Source: Phoronis australis (lineage: Eukaryota; Phoronida; Phoronidae). Taken from it: a DNA stretch of 21,080 nucleotides. The stretch lies in contig NMRA01000762.1 of assembly GCA_002633005.1 (NCBI GenBank), positions 130,810-151,889 of the forward strand, given 5' to 3'. The position numbers were made by a program, and so were the translations under genes. This document shows positions 1-10,100 of this stretch, piece by piece. Numbering within the stretch: position 1 is the stretch's first letter; each line of letters begins with the position of its first letter. The notes beneath the pieces are model-generated. The model saw only the letters and a list, made by a program, of their open reading frames with translations. It did no database searches and was not told the origin of the DNA.

Positions 1-365
1 CTTTTTTCAAATGTGCTTTCTGCTTTTTTTATAATATTTCCGTGTAAAAAAATCGGATTTGATATAAAATTTCCGCAGCAAATTCCTTTCTTACCGCGGC
101 GTTGCAGACGACGTTCACCTCGAAAAGTGGAAGTTGCTCTTTATTTTTCGGAGGAACGTAAATTGTCAACATTGCCGGGGCATCTGGGACAGCGTGGTGG
201 GATTTTCAATGGCGTCTCGTGTTATTGTTAAGCGCGGCGACAAATACTACCGCTCTGCAGCCAAAAATGTGTGGGTTGGGAGTGGACGAGCGAGGTAAAA
301 GGACGCAGACGCATGCTACTGATGGTGGTAACGTTTTTTTTTTTAGTCCCCCGATTTTTGTCGGG
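1..365. promoter_or_regulatory. CpG-rich segment, candidate promoter/first exon
   Basis: About 26 CpG dinucleotides fall in the first ~365 bases, whereas most of the window is CpG-poor; this is the contrast expected of a promoter or unmethylated island. On the plus strand an ATG at 209 opens 28 codons (MASRVIVKRGDKYY...) and reaches an AG|GTAAAA donor-like site at 295. The first residues vaguely recall SND1 N-termini, but the rest does not match the SN1 domain, and the donor phase does not join directly to the exon at 1106. It could be the start of a different gene, an alternative promoter, or chance. Confidence 0.3.
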
Positions 366-1105
366 GAAAGGTTCACATTGACCATTTCAAGGCTGTTTAT
401 CGGGCATGGTTTGGGCCGTAAAAGTTTCAAAGTTTCCGCGTTTTTTGTCATTGGTAATTCCAAGCCCTGCTTTACATGGATTCTCCAATTGTTGCATGCT
501 TAGTTGTAGATGGTCAGTTAAACTGTAATTTAACATTGACAAATGTCTTTCCATGATGACCAGAGATCTTTATTTTAGATAAAGGCAACGTGACCGTGAA
601 CAATTGCTTCTCCCTTAATACTAACCACTTGGGTGCCAAAGTCACATTATGCTTCTGTAGCCGTGTTAAAATCAAAAGCAATACACAGTGGAAATACACT
701 GGTTATTTGTGTTCCTGCGTTTGGTTGCTTGTAGTATTTGACATTTATATGTGGCGATCAATAGGGTTGTTCTGTCATGAGATTCTTACATTTATGGAAA
801 AGGTATCGTTATAACCTCGTGGTTCTTTACAATGTTTCTTTCATTGTTGAAAATAAAGTATTTTGTAAGATTTGGAGTATGTCTGTGGTCTTCTGAGGCG
901 TTGAATATATTATTGTCTACACATAAACAATTTATTCTTTCCTAAATGGCTTGAACGCAGGTGTCAAGGAGTTGTACTGACAACTTGAATAAAATGATTG
1001 GAAGATGGATAAAGTTTGAAATTCAACTAGGGGCAAATGGAAGTAAATGATACTATGCAGAGCACTAAGTAAAGATGTTATTATGGCGATGTGCTCTTTT
1101 TTCAG
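366..1105. other. Non-coding, probable intron upstream of the first visible SND1 exon
   Basis: I see no conserved coding segment here. The stretch is AT-rich and ends in a pyrimidine-rich tract and CAG acceptor directly before 1106. An AATAAA lies at 852-857 on the plus strand, which could end a short transcript starting in the CpG-rich segment, but nothing else supports that. None of the expected SND1 SN1-domain exons (about 195 residues) can be found. Confidence 0.5.
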
Positions 1106-1197
1106 CTGTGATTGAGCACGTGCGCGACGGATGCACTGTTAGAGCTTTCCTGTTGCCTTCGTTTGAGTATGTCACTGTCATGTTATCAGGAATCAAG
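1106..1197 (+). CDS. SND1: SND1 exon a (start of SN2)
   Basis: Acceptor TTTTTTCAG precedes it and donor GTAAGT follows. The first two bases complete a codon begun in an unseen exon (probably GCT, Ala). It encodes [14 protein letters not shown]...VMLSGIK, matching the start of the second SN-like domain (IIEHVRDGSVVRAL in human). Confidence 0.95.
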
Positions 1198-4100
1198 GTA
1201 AGTGATTAGCTGGGAAAGCCTTTTTTAGATGCTTATGCCATTTGAGGGATAATTTGATGAGCACGTCTCATGTCATGTGCACAAAAATAATTTCATTGAC
1301 GCCCTGTGATTGCTTAACTCAGACCTATGAGCTCATTAACATTGGATGCGAAAAAGGACAAAAAATTAACACGGGTTATAAGTCCTCCAAATTGGCGCTT
1401 AAACTTGAGGCCGTGTGGGTCGATTCACCTGTACCGTGGCTTGTCTGAAACGATCTCTTCATTATTTTATGTTATTAATGTTTTGAGTGTTGTTGAGTGC
1501 TGCTTTGGTGGTTCAAGAATGGTCAACGTCAAAGCAAGCTGGATTACCAAGCGATAAACATGTGTTAGCTCCATTCTGACCACAGTATTATGATACAGAA
1601 CGAGAACTCTAAACTTGCCTTATTTGACTTCTCAGTTTTTAGTGGCTGCCGCATAATTAAATCAAGACATTTGAAACTTATCATTCTATGAAACTGGATG
1701 TCCCAATTTAAAAGTCATGTTACTTAAACAACCGGTTCGTGTATCATGGCTTTTACTAAGTCTGGTTGGATTTCTGTAATTTACTGGTGGTCCCAATAGC
1801 CTGAGTGTCTGCACAATTGGCAGAAAGTCGAAGGTTCGAGCCAGGCCGAGTTGGAGATCTTTACAGACTTAACTGTAGGTCACGTGATGTGACTAACATA
1901 TGGCGTGTTAGAAGTCTTATAATTCCTACTATATCTTTTACAAACTTGTGTTACATTCTATGTGATTTCGACATATTTGAGTGCTGCTGATATGATATGC
2001 CCATATTTAATTCGATGATATTTCCAGTGCCCCATGTTCAAAATGGACAACGGGAAGCAGGTTCCCGAGCCGTTCGCGGAGGAGGCCAGATATTTCACGG
2101 AGTCAAGACTGCTGCAGCGTGATATTCACATTATTCTGGAGTCTACGTCCAATCAGAACCTACTTGGCACTGTCCTTCATCCGGTGAGTTTTGACCAAAG
2201 CTGGAAATAACAAATACGTCCAGAAAACTCCAAGTTGGATCCAAGCAGGCAAAGATACAATATCGTAGAAAAAACGAAGCTTGACTTTTTAAAGGTGAAG
2301 TGTGCAATTTAGACAAACTGTCCCACATATGCATTGCATCGCATTACTGCCTTTGAACTGAACTATTCATCTAAGAACTCAATTCTAGCTACACTGGTCT
2401 CATTTGTTACATTTTGCTGCCTTTGACCATTTCAGAATGGTAACATTGCCGAGTTGCTGCTTCGAGAGGGGTTTGCACGATGTGTCGACTGGAGCATGGG
2501 AGCTGTCACTCAAGGCACAGAGAAACTACGTTCAGCTGAGAGGTAGGTAGAACGTCAAAGTTCTCCCTGGACAAAACGCAAGCATGTCTCAGAATGTGAG
2601 TCATAGTTTTCTGTCCTGGTCTGCTTTTCCGCTAATTTACATAAGCAAGTATAGTGGCTTATTATTTTGAAACGGTGAACTCACTTCAGCACAGAATGAA
2701 ATGTAAGTACGGTGACTATGCAGCATCATGTCGATCATTTACCCTGTAAAGTTGGAAAATCTTAATAGGCTTTTCTAACATGACTGAAGATTTTTTGGTA
2801 TTATGGCTCTGAATAGCTTTTCAAACACTGCTCAAGATTTTCAATCCTTGCTGTGTAAGGCTAGAGGTATATCCTTGAGATTTAAAATTGCAACCACGTG
2901 TGTTGTTGGAGGCTTCAGTCACAGTATCGAGTTCACCACCTGTGTCACTCAATAATGTGTGACTGTGTGTGTGTTGTTGGAGGCTTCAGTCACAGTATCG
3001 AGTTCACCACCTGTGTCACTCAATAATGTGTGACTGTGTGTGTATTGTTGGAGGCTTCAGTCACATAGTATCGAGTTCACTACCTTTGTCACTCAATAAC
3101 GTGTGACTGTGTGTATTGTTGAAGGCTTCAATCACACATTATTGAGTTCACCTCCTGTGTGCCTCGATATTGTGTGACTGTGTGTTTTTGGAGGTTTGAG
3201 TCGCACATTGAGTCCACCACCTGTGTCACTCAATCCTCCAATGACACGTACACACTCATGCAGTATGTATGTAAAGAGATTTGGAGACCTTGTCTGATTC
3301 TTTTTCAAAATCTTCAGGACTGCTAAAGAGAAGAAACTTCGCATCTGGAAGGACTTTGTCATGACGAGCACATCACCAGAGGTTAAGGATAAATACCAGG
3401 CCAAGGTCATCGAAGTCGTCAATGCAGATTCTTTGGTTTTAAAGACATCGATGGGCGAGACGAAAATCTTTTTGGCCAGCATTCGACCACCAAGGTAGTA
3501 AAATAATGCCCCGAGGCATGGTTTATTACGGAGTAGATGTTTTGGAGAAGTCAAAACTGGTACTGGAATATGTTTGCTGCCTAACATTCACTAGAAAGTA
3601 TAATTTTCAGTGTGTGATGTTAAGGCATTGAGCCTATGTGTCTGCTACATGAACTTAGTTACATGTGCTGGTTGCTCAAGTGATCATTTGAAATTGTATT
3701 TGCAACCAAGGGTTATGGGGTGGTAGAGTGGAGATTAGATCTGGTTGTGGTGGTAATTCAAAGTACACGCTGCGCACTCTATTGGTTTCTCTGGAGTTAT
3801 ATTGCTTCGTATTGTTGACTATTTTTACATGTTTCAGGTTGCCTCCTCCGAAGGAAGATGCTGAGCCAGCTCCCAAAAAAGACCCTAAACAACGATCACG
3901 GCCCCTGTACGACATCCCGTACATGTTTGAGGCGCGTGAGTTTCTGAGGAAGAAATTGATTGGTAAGAAAGTTCACGTGGAGGTGGATTACGTTCAGCCT
4001 GCTTCCAACGAGTACCCGGAGAAAACCTGCTGCACTGTCATCTTTGGTGGAATGTAAGTGTGTGTTAACGTTGTTACCACCGGTCTAGATTGTTGTTTCG

Positions 4101-7100
4101 TGTTTGGAAAATTAAGGTATTAACAAAGTTATTACAGGCAATCTGCTTGAATTCTATTGCTGGCCATAAATCTTATGCAAGCTTGCTGACATGATGTGCT
4201 TAATTTATGATGCTACCATGCAATGGTTGGTAAAGGGGCGACAAAATTCAAGCCTGGAATTTGACATCAAACACGTTCTTATCTAAAAGGTTCTCACTGA
4301 CCATGTCTGTATTGAAGCGTAACAACATCGCATTTCATTGAATCATTTTAAAAAGTCCAAAACAATTGAATTACACCAAGAGCTATTTGCAGTATACTTT
4401 CATTTTTAGTGTCATCCTAATTGGCTCGTAATGCATGAATAATTTGTTAGTGGTACTTTAATTCCTCATAGTTTACCCACAATGCAGCACTCCCATCTGA
4501 CTTTTCCAACCTCGTTTTAACATTACTTGCCGTAGGTATGTGTCTAACTGCACTTTTCAGTTTTGAAGAAATTTTATTGCAACATTCTTTGTTCCAATGC
4601 TACATAGTGTGTTGCAGTGTTACCACCAACTGTCAAGTCAGCATATTTCATGTGTCTGTGTAATGTGACATGATTCTGTACTCGTTAGCTTTAGCAAAAT
4701 TATGCAAATAGAGTGAAAGCTTAAAAGGTACGGTGAAACAGAAAAACACATTACTTGCAAAAACGTGGATTTTTTAAAATTAAGAACCAAAATGATCTGC
4801 ACAGAGTTTGATTGCATTTTAGAAACATTGCTGAAGCCTTGATCAGTAAGGGATTGGCCAGCGTGATTCGCTATCGTCAGGATGATGACCAGAGGTCAAG
4901 TCGCTATGACGAGCTGTTGACAGCAGAAACAAGGGCCATGAAGAATGCCAAAGGCATTCATAGCAAAAAAGAGTCTCCACTTCACCGTGTTGCTGATATT
5001 TCCGGGGTTAGTGTACGCTCGGTAGTTCTCAAGTTTCCGTAAATCTGTTGAAAGGATACTAAACCCTGTTTTGATGATTTCCACCAGTCCTCGTTCTGTC
5101 ACTTGCTAATGCATCATTGGCGTCAGTTTTCCAAGTTAAAGGCGGGAATCAACTAGTGACTCATATTCCCCGTGTCACAGATTGGACATTATGGTACTTG
5201 GTGGGTGGTCTTTTACAACAATTGTTGTGTAATTTGTTAAGAGGATAGGTCATGCGGGCACATCTAGCTTAATTTAAAAGGAGTTTTCAAAATTTTCTCC
5301 AAACTTTTGAGGGTTACAGAGCGTTATTTTGTTTCAGAAAACTGGATTTGAAAACCGTTTTTAGTATCCTGTTCATAGGCAAAAACGTTGTTTGATATCC
5401 TTTTAAATATGCGGTTTAAAATGGGGTTGCATTGTAGGTGTAGGCTCATATGAGTATTTTTGTCAATGGATATTAAGAGACTTTGCTTGTTTTCTGTAAT
5501 GTTGGAGTGACTGAATGGATTCATGATCTGAAATTCTTTGCCTTCGCGACATCAATGAGAAACACGACGGTGTGTCTGATTTCCAAAACGAGGTCACGCA
5601 CTTTCTTATCTCTGGGACAAAGGAGAGCTCTATCACCGTGTAATCTGAGATGGCCCTATTGAAGTACTGTTAGATATATACTAAGTGTTTTCTTCTTGGT
5701 AATTGGAAATTGCGTGTCAACACGGGTCTAATGTATTATTCATATGTCAGCTGTATTAGCCTCACTTAGCATCACACACATCTTTTGACAGGATGTCACC
5801 AAGGCCAAGCAGTTCCTGCCATTCCTTCAGAGGGCAGGCCGATCAGAAGCCATTGTGGAGTTTGTGGCCAGCGGTTCCCGCTTGAGACTGTACCTCCCCC
5901 GAGAGACTTGCCTTATTACGCTACTTCTTGCAGGTAAGCCAGCTTCTAGTGAGATTGGGGGAGAAATTATGTCAAAGAAATACGGTGGTCTATTTGGTTT
6001 TTGGTCCAGCAAGACTTATATTTAAATCGTGTGCACATATGCCAGTGGTTGTTCGTTAGAAAATCCATTAGGGTTGATTCTCATTCAGTCAGTGTTGGCA
6101 GTTTAAATAAAGAATTTGTTTTTTTACCGTTTTTTGTGCAGTAATTGCACACAGGTATCAGGTCCTCTGTAGCTCAGTGGTAAGAGCACTAGATCGGTAA
6201 TCTAGAGACCTGTGGTTTGATTCCAAGTTGGGGTTCCTGATTTTTCTGATTTTTTTTTAATATGTTTTTTGTGTTTATCTCGGATTTTGTCTCAAGCGCA
6301 TAAATTGAGAATTTTAAGGTGGCGCATGTGACGAGTTACGTACAAACTGGGGCAGGTGTATGATAGTAGAATGTGTTAGGTTGAAATGGTAAGTAGTGCG
6401 GTGGTCCCTTGAAAATATTCAGAAATGGTAACCCAATAATACCAGCTGGTAGATTGTTCTACATTACTGCTATGGTCGGGAAGAAGGAATTGTGAAAACA
6501 CGCTTTACCACTGTCAGAAAAATCATTGGTAAACAATTTACTTGTTCTCCATTTCAGGCATCGATTGTCCGAAAGTTGAGCGCAGATTGCCCTCTGGTGT
6601 CATCCCTGGCGAACCCTGTGGGGAACAGGCATACCGCTATATGAGGGAGTTGTGTCTTCAGAGAGAGGTGAGCAGTGTATGATTGGTCAAGAAAGAGAAA
6701 ATATACAGGAGCCGTTCTAATTTACAAAATAATGTGTGTCTGAAATCGGACTTAATTTGTTGTGCGATTCTCATTCAAATACCTGACTTTGATAATTTCA
6801 TTTCTTATTGAGTTTTTGTTTCTGATTTTTTATATGTTATTTCAATAATGAACTTCGGCCATGTGACATTACAATGACACATGGGCAAGGTTCATCTTTG
6901 AATAATACTGCATTGATTCGATTTGTCCATTGAACACGTCTGTCAGTCAGTTCGAGAGATTCTTTGCAAAGCTAAGTCGTCACAATGCATCACTGGGAAT
7001 TCCAATGTGCCAAAGGATCTGGGCATGTACCAAATGCTCCCTGCGTGGGAAATTAATATCTTACAACATTGACAAACCTAGAATTCTTCAATTGCTGATG

Positions 7101-10100
7101 TCATCCAGGTGGTTTGCTAAGTGTGAACAATTCCTGTAGAAGTGGCCTCCCCTGTATTTCAGGTTGAGGTGGAAGTTGAGGGTATTGACAAGGGAGGCAA
7201 CTTCATTGGCTGGCTGTTCACTGAAGGTATCAATGGATCTGTGGCTCTGGTCACTGAAGGCCTGGCTAAGATTCACTTCACTGCTGAGAAGAGTTCTCAT
7301 TACCAAGCACTGACTACAGCTGAGGAGAAAGCCAAGGCAGCTCGCTTAAATGTAAGTTCTTGTGTTGCTAGGGTATGCGGAGTGCCCAGTCTGATGATGT
7401 AGACGGTGTACACCTTTAAAGAGCCAAGGCGTGTGCGATGTCCTTGTAGAGTTATTGTATACGGGTGCCTAGTTCAGTGCATTTGTGTGTTGGCTGTTCT
7501 TGCTTTTAATTAGTTGTTTCTGTTCGCGTGTTTGTGGTAATGACAGCAGTGATAAGGGGAGGATTACTTCTAAATTATAAATTTGTGTTACAACTTTTGG
7601 TAGTGGTTTAGTTATGTGTCTGTAGTGACCGTGAATGCTGGTTAAAGCGATATTAAACTTGTGCTTTCTGTCAAAAAACAAGTTTTGGTTTAGGCCATCT
7701 ACTGTGATTGTTCCTTACTGGGGTAAGAAGTGGTCACTCTGCTCGCGTAGAACTAGCTGTTCATTATTTGTTCATGCCAAGCTTATAACATTTCAGGTGT
7801 AGGGTGAAGTTTTATGAACGTATTTTCAAGAAGTAGCAAACTGTCACTACCTTCACAGCCCAGGAATCACATCTAATTTGATTTAAGGAACAATTTGTGA
7901 CCAATTTCTTAACAGCAAGGGGTGTCAGTCTAAATTAATTGTTTTTTGACAGATAGCAGGGGTTGCATGCCGTTTTAATCAAAAGATGATTGTGTTTTGA
8001 TTGGGTCTTGTTAGACACGCTGTGTTGATTGACAGGTGTACGCTGTGTTGATTGACAGGTGTGGCAGTCTTATGAAGAGCCCAAGGAGACCGTAGAGGTA
8101 GCAGAGGAACCGGCGGAGCGTAAGGAGAATTACCTGAGTGTGGTCGTCACAGAGGTGTCTAATGATCTGCATTTCTACGCACAACATGTGGAGAAGGGTA
8201 TGTGATAGGGGGCAGTGGTCGCTGTGGTGGTGAAGGAGGGATTCCACTAATTACCTTTGACCTATTGACCCAATTGTATTACTGTATACTGGATTGCAAG
8301 TGACATCTTGAATTGCTTGTGTGTGCGTGGGTATGTGTGGTCATTATCTAAGTCACTGACTGAATATTTACATATTCCATACGAGGGAGCATTTTAGCTG
8401 TGGAAGGCAGCACTGTGAATTATTATTTTTTCATCTTGGGCAATTTCCAATAGATGAGCAGTAACAGAATATTCAACAGTAATTTTTTTGGGCAGGCCAA
8501 GCAGAAGTGAAAACTTCTGCCAAAATAGAACTAAGCAATATAGTAGTGTACAGTTTTGATCCTTCCTTTTTAACCCAGCCTCTGTGTCAGAGTAACGCTT
8601 CTTCATACTAAGGTCAGTGCACTTAACGGTTGTTTGAGAGGGTATTTGCGCGAAATTGCCTCTCTGTTCAAATTGTATCAATGTCTGTTGCAGAACAACA
8701 GCTGGTGAAAATGATGGAACACCTGCATCAGGAGCTGGAGTCTAACCCCCCGCTGGCTGGCGCCTACCAGCCCAAGAAGGGTGACCTGTGTGCTGCCAAG
8801 TTTGTGGATGGCGTGTGGTATCGCGCCCGCGTCGAGAAGTTGGAGCGAAGTAAAGATGGCAGTGTGAAGTACCTCGTGCAGTACATTGATTATGGCAACG
8901 TAGGTGTCTATATTGATGTCACCTTGTGGAGATTTCCAGCATACATCATTAGCTGTATGCAAACAGAGATTTTGGAACCAATTTTACCAGTGTTTAGTCA
9001 TTGTCTGACTACATCCAGTGTTCTGTCTAGTGTCCTTAGCTGTAGTGTCCTTAACGACGAGACAATTTTTGCCATCAGATATCACACTTTTCTGAGCTAG
9101 ACTCTAAAATGAAAAAGATGACATTTTTAACATGATTGTTGTAAACTTTATAAACACATAATGCGTTCATTATATACGATCATCTTTGAATTAAAGCTGC
9201 GAAAACTTTGTCCAATGTGTCTTTAGTGTTTACAGTAACAGCAGTCTGTGGTATGAGAAAGATCAAGGGTCTGTTTTATGAAAAGTGACTCTAGTCAGAC
9301 ATTTGGTCTTGCATTTCACATTTTAACTGCTTCTGCAAAATAATTTAAACTCACATTAACATGAGTATGTGTATATATACACCCGTGACTGTTAGTTCCT
9401 GTGATATTTTTAGATTGTGACATGCTAATGATTTCATGGCTGAACTGTGAAGTGGGACTGTAAGACTGGATTTCTGTCTTGTCTTGAACGACTTTTCATG
9501 AAACTGGTCCCAGATGTCATTTGTGCTCGGTGAACTGATCTACTGTATGTAATGTCCTATTCTTGTTGTTTGCAGCGTGAAGTGGTTGCATCGAACAAGA
9601 TGGTCGCTTTACCCAGCTCATTTGTGAGCCTGCCTCCTCAGGCCACTGAGTATGCCCTAGCTTGCGTGGAACTGCCCTCTGATGTAAGTGCACGTACTAG
9701 TTTCAACTCACTGTTCAAGTTTCTACTGAGTAATTCTAATCGTGACAGTGCACATTACTCGACGGCTTTGCAATGATCGATGTTTTGAAGGATTCTAGCG
9801 TTAGTTGTCCACAGGACCATTTTCCTCAAGTTTGAGGATAAAATGTTTTATGCCTCCTCGTTTTGTTGATCTTTTCGTTTCATAATTTTGTCATCCGCAC
9901 ATTTCTAAGAGCAGTAGAAGTGGTCAAAATGCTGAAAAATGGATAGTAATGGTGACCTTAATAATGATTATATTGGGTTTACTGAATTCTGTCATCATTT
10001 AGACTCATGCTAGACCTGGAAAAGAATAATTTCTGTTGCTTGGACAACTCAAGGAAAATAAAGTCTAAGGTTAATAGAAAATTCTCTCTAGATGAATAAA

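Noticed and set aside
295-346. Possible 52-bp micro-intron joining the ATG exon at 209 to a frame beginning at 347
   Set aside because: Far shorter than any other intron here, and the downstream frame has no homology.
219-503. 94-codon plus-strand open frame at the window start
   Set aside because: The translation contains a low-complexity Phe run, has no recognised domain, and overlaps a better ATG exon in another frame.
852-857. AATAAA on the plus strand, considered as the end of an upstream gene
   Set aside because: No recognisable terminal exon precedes it, and AATAAA is common by chance in AT-rich DNA.
2901-3240. CRISPR array
   Set aside because: Units are contiguous 71-bp tandem copies without unique spacers, inside an animal intron.
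3132-3587. 151-codon minus-strand open frame
   Set aside because: It lies antisense to the SND1 exon 3318-3494 and to the minisatellite; the coding signal belongs to SND1 on the plus strand.
8678-8962. 94-codon minus-strand open frame
   Set aside because: Antisense shadow of the Tudor exon of SND1.
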